DNA from: an uncultured Bacteroidales bacterium
GTDB taxonomy: Bacteria > Bacteroidota > Bacteroidia > Bacteroidales > UBA932
Length of the DNA stretch: 64,000 nucleotides
Assembly (NCBI GenBank): GCA_900318445.1
Contig: ONKO01000006.1
Location: 61,418-125,417, forward strand
Direction: 5' to 3'
This document shows, piece by piece, positions 17,170 through 24,106 of the stretch. Numbering within the stretch: the stretch's first letter is position 1; each line of letters opens with the position of its first letter. A program made the position numbers and the translations under genes. The notes beneath the pieces are model-generated. The model was not told where the DNA came from and did not search any database. It saw nothing but the letters and a program-made list of their open reading frames with translations.

Positions 17170-18615
17170 TTACTTGCCGAAGCCGAAGTAGAAAGACCGT
17201 CCGTTCTGGTCCACACCCTCCACATAGATGGCGCGGGATGCTTTCTTTGCCTTGGCAACGACATCTTCGGGCTTTGAGACAGGCTCACCGTTCACGTACT
17301 GGATAATGCCACCTTCCTGGGCACCGGCCTCCATCATCTTGCCGGTAGCAAGGGAGACAATCTCTACGCCGCCTTTGAGACCTTTGGTCTTGGCTGCCTC
17401 GGGGCTCAGGGCCTTGAGACGGGCGCCGTAGAAGGCAATGGTGCCATCTACATCCGTTTCGCCGTTCTGCAGTGCGCTGCTCTGGAATTCCACCGTAGCC
17501 TCATGCTGCTTTCCGTCACGGATGAAGGTAATGGTTGCCTTGTCGCCGGGGTGATAACTGCCGACCTTGGCCTGGACCGAAGAAGCGTCCGTAATCTTCT
17601 GACCATCAATGGCAATGATGACGTCGTTCTTCTTAAGACCCGCCTTTTCTGCGGCACTTCCCTTCAAAACCTCGTTAATATATACGCCGGAGACGGCGGA
17701 AAGTTTCATTTCGTCGGCAAACTTTTTATCAACCGAGCCCATGGAAATGCCCAGGACAGCGCGCTTTACGCTGCCAAAGTCCATGAGGTCCTCGGCCACG
17801 CGCTTCACGATATTCACGGGAACGGCGAAGGAATAACCGGTATAGGAGCCGGTCTGGGAAACGATGGCGGTATTGATGCCCACCAGTTCTCCCTTCTTGT
17901 TCACCAGGGCGCCGCCCGAGTTGCCGGGGTTCACGGCCGCATCGGTCTGGATGAAGGACTCGATCTTGAACTCACCGGAGTAGTCCGGCATGCTGCGGCC
18001 CTTGGCGCTCACGATACCGGCGGTGATGGTGGAACGCAGCTGTGCGCCGAGGGGCGAGCCGATGGCCAGCACCCACTCTCCCAGGCGCAGTTTGTCGGAG
18101 TCTCCCATGGGGATGGTGGGAAGACCCGTAGCGTCTACCTTAATAATAGCGACATCGGTCACGGGGTCGGTTCCCACGATGGTAGCGTCGTACTGCTGGT
18201 TGTTGTTCAGCGTCACGGTGATGCTGGTAGCGCCGGCCACCACGTGGTTGTTGGTCACGATATAACCGTCGGGGCGGATGATGACGCCGGAGCCGCTGCC
18301 CTTCTGCTCACGGGACTGGGGCTTCGCGTATTCATCGCCGAAGAAGAAACGGAAGAAGGGGTCGTTGAGCTGGTACTGCTGGCGCACCGTCACCTCTACA
18401 TAGACAACGGCCTCCACGGCGCTTTCTGCAGCATAGGTGAAGTCCGGGTAGTCGGTTTCTGCCAAATTGACAGTACGGTATTCGACGGCGTTGCCGGCGG
18501 CATCGGTAGCCACCACCGGGGTAGAAGTTTCAGGTACGGTTGCCTTCACAACGGCATAAGCGGTTACGCCACCAGCCAGGATGGAAAGCACAGCAGTCAT
18601 TAATCCTTTTCTCAT
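17170..18615 (-). CDS. degP: DegP/HtrA-family periplasmic serine protease
   Basis: HtrA proteases degrade misfolded envelope proteins. The 481-residue protein has an N-terminal signal/anchor segment (residues 5-24) and a trypsin-like domain with the intact triad His124 (TNNHVV), Asp154 (TDVAII) and Ser233 (GNSGGAL). Two PDZ domains follow at roughly 280-370 and 390-480. It is the first gene of a probable degP-rpoD-argS transcript on the minus strand. Upstream (18616-18735) is an AT-rich spacer with only an imperfect -7 match (TAGCTTTT). Confidence 0.95.
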   Translation of the reverse strand: MRKGLMTAVLSILAGGVTAYAVVKATVPETSTPVVATDAAGNAVEYRTVNLAETDYPDFTYAAESAVEAVVYVEVTVRQQYQLNDPFFRFFFGDEYAKPQSREQKGSGSGVIIRPDGYIVTNNHVVAGATSITVTLNNNQQYDATIVGTDPVTDVAIIKVDATGLPTIPMGDSDKLRLGEWVLAIGSPLGAQLRSTITAGIVSAKGRSMPDYSGEFKIESFIQTDAAVNPGNSGGALVNKKGELVGINTAIVSQTGSYTGYSFAVPVNIVKRVAEDLMDFGSVKRAVLGISMGSVDKKFADEMKLSAVSGVYINEVLKGSAAEKAGLKKNDVIIAIDGQKITDASSVQAKVGSYHPGDKATITFIRDGKQHEATVEFQSSALQNGETDVDGTIAFYGARLKALSPEAAKTKGLKGGVEIVSLATGKMMEAGAQEGGIIQYVNGEPVSKPEDVVAKAKKASRAIYVEGVDQNGRSFYFGFGK

Positions 18616-18689
18616 GATATCTAAGTTTTAGTTTATTTTCCGACGGGGGTATTTTTCAAAAGCTATGCCGATGGAAACAAAAAATTTAT

Positions 18690-18781
18690 TTGCATTCTAA
18701 AATATTCTTAATGACTTTGCGTCCACAATGTTTTGCATGAACGCATACCACCATCACCACCGTACCCCACAGGTCCGGTAG
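18690..18781 (+). promoter_or_regulatory. Orphan histidine leader unit: promoter plus His4 leader peptide
   Basis: An ATG at 18737 opens a 14-codon frame encoding MNAYHHHHRTPQVR and ending at 18781. It is a clear paralogue of the his-operon leader at 23102 (MNSAHHHHHRSPKGR). The promoters also match: TTG at 18690 and TGACTTTG at 18712-18719 have exactly the same 27-base spacing as TTG and TACCTTTG before the true leader. No his gene follows on this strand; the next genes are on the minus strand. I see no convincing terminator hairpin after it. It could be a remnant, or an independent small RNA/peptide sensing charged tRNA(His). Confidence 0.7.
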
Positions 18782-18854
18782 GTTTTTCGTATGCATACAC
18801 CAACCCTAAAAACATGAACGCTTGGCGCATTTATGCATGAGAACAGGCACGTAG

Positions 18855-19187
18855 CTAAAAACTGAATTCAGAGAAAAAGAAGCTAGTACTCAGTTGCCAA
18901 TTAATTCTCTCTACCAGAATAGCGGACTGTTGGGAAACAGAATCTCTCACTGGCTGGAATACTACCACCCCAATATCATCAATCTGATACGCATTCTCAC
19001 CCCATCGGCTATCAACTAAAGGATCCAGATTTGACAGATTCTGCAAGCCTTTGATAAGCCTAGATAGAAATAAAGCAACTTGCCGGGTATGATTCTCAAC
19101 ATTCTTTTCGATGAGATCATCAACTTGTTGCAGGAAGGCCCTCGAAAGAAGTAAGGGATATCCCGTGTTAACAACAGGGATTTCCAT
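18855..19187 (-). CDS. Unrecognised 110-residue protein, second gene of an AT-rich two-gene cassette
   Basis: The protein begins MEIPVVNTGYPLLLSRAFLQ and is mostly soluble and helical in its first half, with QQVDDLIEKNVENHTRQVAL around residues 20-40. I do not recognise the family. Its start lies three bases after the stop of a 55-residue gene, and the pair is more AT-rich than its surroundings and contains none of the GGCCGATG octamers common elsewhere, which suggests recent acquisition. The arrangement (small gene first, about 100-residue partner second, palindrome upstream) resembles toxin-antitoxin modules, but no catalytic motif supports that. Confidence 0.55.
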   Translation of the reverse strand: MEIPVVNTGYPLLLSRAFLQQVDDLIEKNVENHTRQVALFLSRLIKGLQNLSNLDPLVDSRWGENAYQIDDIGVVVFQPVRDSVSQQSAILVERINWQLSTSFFFSEFSF

Positions 19188-19190
19188 AGA

Positions 19191-19358
19191 CTACATAAAT
19201 TTGGAGACCTTAGAGATAAATTCATCTAAAGAGACATAACCCTGAGAACGAAGGGTCTCCATCATGTTATCCATGGGCTTGAACTGAAGTTCGCTAACGT
19301 GGACTTTCCGACCGTAGTTAACGGCAGGCTCATTGAGAGTATTCTTATTCTTGTCCAT
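19191..19358 (-). CDS. Unrecognised 55-residue protein, first gene of the two-gene cassette
   Basis: This small frame starts at the ATG on 19358-19356 (MDKNKNTLNEPAVNYGRKVH) and ends with SLDEFISKVSKFM. It is charged and soluble with a probable C-terminal helix. It has its own promoter: TAAGTTTG on the minus strand 16 bases upstream. A perfect 8+8 palindrome lies further upstream. By position and size it would be the antitoxin-like partner of the 110-residue gene, but this is inference from layout only. Confidence 0.5.
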   Translation of the reverse strand: MDKNKNTLNEPAVNYGRKVHVSELQFKPMDNMMETLRSQGYVSLDEFISKVSKFM

Positions 19359-19374
19359 AAACAATCATTTTGTG

Positions 19375-19382
19375 CAAACTTA
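19375..19382 (-). promoter_or_regulatory. -7 box TAAGTTTG of the two-gene cassette
   Basis: CAAACTTA on the plus strand reads TAAGTTTG on the minus strand, an exact TAnnTTTG match 16 bases before the 55-residue gene. Confidence 0.55.
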
Positions 19383-19415
19383 CACAAAATCAGAGAAATA
19401 TACAAGTGTCACCAA

Positions 19416-19434
19416 CGTCCCAATATTTGGGACG
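19416..19434. promoter_or_regulatory. Perfect palindrome CGTCCCAA-TAT-TTGGGACG, possible operator
   Basis: Eight-base arms separated by three bases, centred about 57 bases upstream of the predicted transcription start of the two-gene cassette. Its symmetry suits a dimeric DNA-binding protein. A second palindrome, CCCGGA-AA-TCCGGG, lies at 19459-19472. Confidence 0.5.
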
Positions 19435-19487
19435 TAAGGAGCACCTTGGAAAGGAAATCCCGGAAATCCGGGCTTCACCGCGTGCTA

Positions 19488-19539
19488 AAGCATTCCGCCA
19501 GGACGGGAATCGGGAGAATCCTGTCCTGGCGGAGTGCTT
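19488..19539. terminator. Strong 17-bp hairpin downstream of the PEGA gene
   Basis: Arms at 19488-19504 and 19523-19539 (AAGCATTCCGCCAGGAC and its near-complement, one mismatch) form a GC-rich stem 14 bases past the PEGA gene's stop. There is no long U-run, so it may be a terminator, an RNA 3'-end stabiliser or part of a repeat. Confidence 0.5.
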
Positions 19540-19553
19540 AAAACGTGAACGTA

Positions 19554-21890
19554 CTAGAAAATACGCCAGATGGAGTTGCCCTTGCCACCGAGGGAGACTT
19601 CAATGCCCACGACGAACATGTTGGGAATGGTCAGCGGGCAGGAGAGGTACTTCTGCTCTGTGTTCGTGGAGGTATTGCCAGAGTCATACAGGTTAGCAAC
19701 CAGGTTGAAGTACATCTGCATACCGGCGCGGAAACTGACGTTGAAGTACGGCAGGCGGGAAGAGATTTCACCGCCGACAAAAAGGTCATGGCCCGCCACA
19801 TGGGAGAAGCCAAAAACCTTCTTGATGAAATCCGGATACCACGCATAGGAAGTCAGGAAATCCACGTCCATGTAATCAAAGATGGCACCGCCCATACGAA
19901 GGTCACCGTTCAGGAACAGGCAGGTGACAGCCGGCAGCACCACTTTATTGGCAATGGTCGGCTCATGGTTAAGGGCGGAAGTCGCCGACTTCGCAAACGA
20001 AGCCTTGGGATCCGTGGGCATGAAGGCAGTACCCTTCACGACTGAGGTCGAGAGTCCGTGGAACAACCTGAACCGGAGCAGGTTCACCGTTCCCAGAATC
20101 TTGTAGTCCACCGGCGTGAGGTCCGCGTGCGAAACCGTCATCGGCCCGGGACCCACCAGATGCATGGACGCAGCCAGCGGGACAAACTCCGAAGCAGACC
20201 AGGACTGGATATGATGCTTCTCCTTTTTCTCGTTGTCGAAGCGTAACTTTCCGCGATAGGCGGGATACCGCTTTCCCACACGATGCAGTTCTACATAATA
20301 AGGTTTCTTACGCAACGGGATGGCGATATCTGCGGGAAGCTTCATTCCGTCAACGAAAGTACTGTCTCCATGGCGGCTGTTCTTGACGATGAGCTGCAGG
20401 TCGGCTTCGTCGGTGGTCACCCGCAGGGGACGCGTCGGTTTCATGGCCACATTCATCGTCGTGACCAGCGTATCCTTATATCCCGGCGTGAGGACGCTCT
20501 TCACAGGAAGGAAACCATCTTTTTCGATTTCCACCTCAAAGGACTTGCCCGCCTCGGTTTCCCTGAGCAGGAAGACCTTCGTGGGCGTATTGCCGATATA
20601 CACACCGTCCACACTCACCTTGGCATCGGCCGGGGCGGAGTCAAAGACATAGGGGGCATAACGTGTCATGGACACATTGATCGTCACGTCCTCATTCTCA
20701 TGGACCGTGAAAGGATAAGCAGTCTCAACCGACACGTATCCCGGTTTCTTCAAGGTGATGCTGTGGTCTCCCATGCTCACATGATACGCCGTAATATCCT
20801 GGACGGCGCCGACGGGCTTCCCGTCTATATAGGCAACGGCATTGCGTGCCTGACCGGCATCGATAAGGTTCAGGCGGCCGTACTTTGCCTTGAGGACCAG
20901 GGTGATGGGAAGGACCTCTCCGGCCTTGACCTGCACGTCCTGCCGTTCCTGTTCAAAGGAGGAAGCGGTGGCAGCCACCGTAACCAGGCCCACAGGGACA
21001 GGAATCGTACCGTCTTCGTATAAGCTGTAACGCATGATGTCACGGTCGTCGTCGTAGGAGTAATTGTCATTCTCCACGGTGCGGCCGTTGACGATAAGGT
21101 CATAAGGACGAAGGTCGTTAAAGCTGAAACCCTCCTGAGGGAGCACAGACACCTTAAGCTTACCGAAGGTGGGGACCAGTTTCAGTTCCAGGTTCATATC
21201 CTGGTCTACGCGCATGTCGTCCATGACATTGATCACCGTATCCCGGCCGAAGTAACCGGACTTCTCTATATGAATCCGGTGCGGACCGGAATCCAGTTTT
21301 CCTTCCCAGATACCGGTAATGGGCAGGCTGCCGTCTACGATAAGGCGGGCACGGTCCGGGACCGTACGGATGGTCACCTGTTTCACTGTCTCCGGACGGG
21401 CATCCTGGGTAACGGTGAACTTACGGGTCTTGATCTTCCCCATCGTTACCGTCACCACGGCACGGCGCCCCATCTTCTTGTCCGGGTTCATCTGCGCCTG
21501 CACCTTTACCTGATTGTCTACGACCTTCACTTCGCACCAGGACGCAGAGGAGACAGCCTTCACCAGCTGCGGTTTCGCCGCCACAAAGGCCACGCTATCC
21601 TGCGAGCTGCCAAAAGGAAGTTCCACGCTTTCCCGGAGCAGGTCCAGACGGTCACGGTTGATGATAGCCTGGTCGCACTGGGCCGACAGGCTGTTTCCCT
21701 TCTGGATCTGTGCGGACGAAAGGGAAGGAAGGTTCTTCAGCGTATTCTTGATAGCCGTACGTGCCTTCTCATACTGACCCTTGTTAAAGAGGTCCTGGGC
21801 CACCTGATATTTTCGGTCGAAATCCGGGTTCTGGGCCAAAAGCTGAGTGGTCAGCACCAGCAGACCAATCAGGGAAAGAAGCTTCTTCAT
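19554..21890 (-). CDS. PEGA-domain protein with BACON-like domain and C-terminal outer-membrane beta-barrel
   Basis: The 778-residue protein has a signal peptide (MKKLLSLIGLLVLTTQLLAQ), a TPR-like N-terminal helix region (about 22-90), and a BACON-like beta domain (about 90-165, ending KTRKFTVTQDA). Several PEGA-like repeats follow between 170 and 480, each with a VDG or IDGKPVG turn and a GxHxIxxxKxGY strand. From about 560 the chain has alternating amphipathic strands, ending in SIWRIF with a terminal Phe, as in outer-membrane barrels. It starts one base after the TIR gene ends, so the two are an operon. Peptidoglycan or polysaccharide contact is a common guess for PEGA domains, not demonstrated here. 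Confidence 0.75.
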   Translation of the reverse strand: MKKLLSLIGLLVLTTQLLAQNPDFDRKYQVAQDLFNKGQYEKARTAIKNTLKNLPSLSSAQIQKGNSLSAQCDQAIINRDRLDLLRESVELPFGSSQDSVAFVAAKPQLVKAVSSASWCEVKVVDNQVKVQAQMNPDKKMGRRAVVTVTMGKIKTRKFTVTQDARPETVKQVTIRTVPDRARLIVDGSLPITGIWEGKLDSGPHRIHIEKSGYFGRDTVINVMDDMRVDQDMNLELKLVPTFGKLKVSVLPQEGFSFNDLRPYDLIVNGRTVENDNYSYDDDRDIMRYSLYEDGTIPVPVGLVTVAATASSFEQERQDVQVKAGEVLPITLVLKAKYGRLNLIDAGQARNAVAYIDGKPVGAVQDITAYHVSMGDHSITLKKPGYVSVETAYPFTVHENEDVTINVSMTRYAPYVFDSAPADAKVSVDGVYIGNTPTKVFLLRETEAGKSFEVEIEKDGFLPVKSVLTPGYKDTLVTTMNVAMKPTRPLRVTTDEADLQLIVKNSRHGDSTFVDGMKLPADIAIPLRKKPYYVELHRVGKRYPAYRGKLRFDNEKKEKHHIQSWSASEFVPLAASMHLVGPGPMTVSHADLTPVDYKILGTVNLLRFRLFHGLSTSVVKGTAFMPTDPKASFAKSATSALNHEPTIANKVVLPAVTCLFLNGDLRMGGAIFDYMDVDFLTSYAWYPDFIKKVFGFSHVAGHDLFVGGEISSRLPYFNVSFRAGMQMYFNLVANLYDSGNTSTNTEQKYLSCPLTIPNMFVVGIEVSLGGKGNSIWRIF

Positions 21891-21891
21891 A

Positions 21892-22869
21892 TTATTGGGT
21901 TAGTTTGGTTTTCATTTCCTGGAGCATAAAATCACCCGGATGCAGGATCAGGGCCTTCTCCACATAGCCCAATGCGATACCCCGGCTGGTTTCATCCTCG
22001 AAGAGTTCGTAGTCTTCGTAGTTCGCAATCGCATACTTGTTCCACTCCACGAACATGGAATCCCGCCGCTCGGCAATCCCTCTTCGGGCCGATGCCGTGG
22101 AAAACTGCGTGAACTGATATGCGTGCGCCGAATCATTCATGTAACTCTCCCGGAGAGAATCCACGCGGGAAAGGATACCCTCGGCCGCTTCAAGGGAAGC
22201 AATCTCTTCCTCGAACGTCTCCAGAATATTGCTGCGGTTGTAGCGCAGCGTATCGGCCTTGTAGACCATGCCCGAAGCCGCCTTTATCCAGGTGGAGCAG
22301 AGCTGCCTGTCTGCCTGCGCCTTCTCCTCGGCCGTATTGTTCAGCCAGTACATATATCCCAGGGCGGCAAGTCCCAGGCCGATGATGGAGAAGATGATGA
22401 TCATCATCACCTTCACGGTATTCTTCTCACGCTGCTTGATGGTCATGCCGGCCTGCGGATCGGCCACTTTCTTCTTGACATCGGCCACCAGCTCTTTCTC
22501 GATCCGATAACGGAGAGACAAGGTGCGCCAGTTGATGTTACTGAGCAGGAACTCCAGGTTCTTCGGGAGTTCACTGTTGTCCACAATCACGGGGAAAATG
22601 AAGCGGCTGCCCTTGTTGCTCACCGCAAAGGTCAGTTCCTTCTGCGTGAATTCAGAGGCATAGGAATTCTCACTGGCCACCAGCAGCAGCACCTTTGCGC
22701 CCATGATGGCTTCGGAAAGGACCGTGGGGAAATCGGCCCCGCCGGATATTCCTTCCCGGTCGATGAAACAAGTCACTCCTTCGGCCACCAGCGCATCATA
22801 TATACGGTTGGCTATCTCCGAGTCTTTACGGGAATAGCTGATGAAAACGTCGAATTGATTCTCGGTCAT
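21892..22869 (-). CDS. Membrane-anchored TIR-domain protein
   Basis: The 325-residue protein begins with a complete TIR domain (about 5-135): FDVFISYSRKDSEIA (beta-A and box 1), CFIDREGISGGADF (BB-loop region) and SENSYASEFTQKEL. Glu78 in the last segment occupies the position of the catalytic Glu of NAD+-cleaving TIRs. A single membrane helix follows at 152-176, then a 150-residue, probably periplasmic, helical domain. In an N-in orientation, the TIR domain lies in the cytosol. TIR domains act as NADases in several bacterial defence systems; membrane-anchored Bacteroidota versions paired with PEGA genes are not functionally defined to my knowledge. No clear promoter box is visible upstream. 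Confidence 0.88.
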   Translation of the reverse strand: MTENQFDVFISYSRKDSEIANRIYDALVAEGVTCFIDREGISGGADFPTVLSEAIMGAKVLLLVASENSYASEFTQKELTFAVSNKGSRFIFPVIVDNSELPKNLEFLLSNINWRTLSLRYRIEKELVADVKKKVADPQAGMTIKQREKNTVKVMMIIIFSIIGLGLAALGYMYWLNNTAEEKAQADRQLCSTWIKAASGMVYKADTLRYNRSNILETFEEEIASLEAAEGILSRVDSLRESYMNDSAHAYQFTQFSTASARRGIAERRDSMFVEWNKYAIANYEDYELFEDETSRGIALGYVEKALILHPGDFMLQEMKTKLTQ

Positions 22870-23056
22870 GCGATTACTTCAATTATGTGGATTTTATGCG
22901 AATATAAGTGATATTTTTAGCATTCCAATAAAATAATTTACTTTTTTTGACACCCATTCCACTTTCATTGAATCAATTAGCCATTTTCACCCACTAAAAC
23001 GTATCAATTCCCCCTATCCAAAGTCGACCAGTCAGAACCAAAACCGCACAAATGCC
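22870..23056. other. AT-rich spacer between the TIR gene and the his leader
   Basis: No reading frame, RNA gene or repeat is recognisable here. It must hold the TIR-PEGA promoter on the minus strand, but I find no exact TAnnTTTG match. Confidence 0.4.
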
Positions 23057-23086
23057 TTGCATTATTAAAAAATATTAATACCTTTG
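23057..23086 (+). promoter_or_regulatory. his operon promoter (TTG / TACCTTTG)
   Basis: A TTG at 23057-23059 and TACCTTTG at 23079-23086 match the Bacteroidota -33 and -7 elements. The transcription start would fall near 23093, just before the leader-peptide start codons at 23096 and 23102. Confidence 0.7.
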
Positions 23087-23101
23087 CATCCAGATATGTT
23101 T

Positions 23102-23149
23102 ATGAACAGCGCACACCATCATCATCACCGTTCTCCCAAGGGCCGGTAG
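23102..23149 (+). CDS. hisL: Histidine operon leader peptide
   Basis: The 15-codon frame encodes MNSAHHHHHRSPKGR with five consecutive His codons; an in-frame ATG at 23096 could add two residues. Ribosome stalling at the His run when tRNA(His) is uncharged is the classical sensor for attenuation. A hairpin with a U-run follows 28 bases after the stop, and hisG begins after that. The GGGCCGG at the end of the leader can pair with part of the terminator stem (GCTTGCCGG), giving a plausible antiterminator. Confidence 0.85.
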   Translation: MNSAHHHHHRSPKGR

Positions 23150-23176
23150 GTGATTCGTGTACAAGAATAATACATG

Positions 23177-23209
23177 AAAAGGGCTTGCCGGAACGGTGAG
23201 CCCTTTTTT
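23177..23209 (+). terminator. his attenuator terminator hairpin
   Basis: AAAGGGCT and AGCCCTTT form the stem, closed by an inner CCG/CGG pairing and followed by a run of six T. It lies between the leader peptide and hisG, as expected for transcription attenuation. Confidence 0.8.
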
Positions 23210-23254
23210 CGTGCGCCGTCCGGCAGGAACCTAAAGAATTTAACAATAATACAC

Positions 23255-24106
23255 ATGCTTAGATTAGCTATTCAATCCAAAGGAAGACTGAGTGACGAGA
23301 CCACCGAGCTCTTGAACGAAATCGGCATCGGCCTGGACGACTCTCACCGGAAATTCCTCCTCCAGGCGCCCAATTTCCCTCTGGAGCTGCTTTACATGCG
23401 AGACGACGACATTCCCCAGGTCGTCTCCGACGGCACCGCCGCCCTGGGTATCGTGGGACTGAACGAAGTGGTGGAACGCGGGCTCCCCGTACAGCTTGTG
23501 AAGCGGCTCGGCTTCAGCACCTGCCGCCTGTCCCTGGCCGTTCCCAAGAATGCAGGCTACAACGGACCCGACTGGTTCCGCGGCAAGCGCATCGCCACCT
23601 CCTACCCCCGCATCCTGGGTGACTGGCTCACGGAAAAAGGCATTGACGCTAAAGTGCAGGTCATCACCGGCTCGGTGGAAGTAGCCCCCGCGGCAGGCAT
23701 TGCCGATGCCATCTTTGACATCGTCTCCTCCGGCGGCACCCTCGTGGCCAACGGACTGGTGGAAGTGGAGAAGGTGTTCTACTCGGAAGCCGTGCTCATC
23801 TCTTCCGGTAACCTGGACAAAGCCGGACAGGCCGTCCTGGACGAGATGCTCTTCCGCATTGACTCCGCCATGGTGAGCCGCAGCAAGAAGTACCTCCTCA
23901 TGAACGTTCCCAAGGATGCCGTGGACGAAGCCATCAAGATTATCCCCGCCATGCGAAGCCCTACCATCATGCCCCTTGCCGCCGAAGGCTGGTGCTCCAT
24001 GCACTCGGTGGTGGAGGAAGCCGACCTCTGGGACAAAATCAAAAAGCTCAAGGCCCTGGGCGCCGAGGGCATCCTGGTACTCAACATCGACAAGATTATC
24101 CCCTAA
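23255..24106 (+). CDS. hisG: ATP phosphoribosyltransferase HisG, long form
   Basis: HisG joins ATP and PRPP in the first committed step of histidine synthesis. The start at 23255 (MLRLAIQSKGRLSDET) is the family N-terminus; the frame is open further upstream but runs through the attenuator. At 283 residues it is the long HisG type with a C-terminal regulatory domain (about 210-283, containing MRSPTIMPLA) that normally binds histidine for feedback inhibition, so no HisZ is needed. The PRPP-binding segment EVAPAAGIADAIFDIVSSGG is intact. Its stop overlaps the hisD start (TAATG). Confidence 0.97.
   Translation: MLRLAIQSKGRLSDETTELLNEIGIGLDDSHRKFLLQAPNFPLELLYMRDDDIPQVVSDGTAALGIVGLNEVVERGLPVQLVKRLGFSTCRLSLAVPKNAGYNGPDWFRGKRIATSYPRILGDWLTEKGIDAKVQVITGSVEVAPAAGIADAIFDIVSSGGTLVANGLVEVEKVFYSEAVLISSGNLDKAGQAVLDEMLFRIDSAMVSRSKKYLLMNVPKDAVDEAIKIIPAMRSPTIMPLAAEGWCSMHSVVEEADLWDKIKKLKALGAEGILVLNIDKIIP

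Noticed and set aside
22870-23056. Possible small gene in the TIR-his spacer
   Set aside because: No start-stop pair longer than about 20 codons with plausible composition; the sequence is AT-rich non-coding.
23102-23149. Synthetic polyhistidine tag
   Set aside because: The His run lies in a 15-codon leader with promoter and terminator before hisG, a natural attenuator.
23174-23254. Earlier start for HisG
   Set aside because: The extra codons run through the attenuator hairpin; the family N-terminus begins at 23255.
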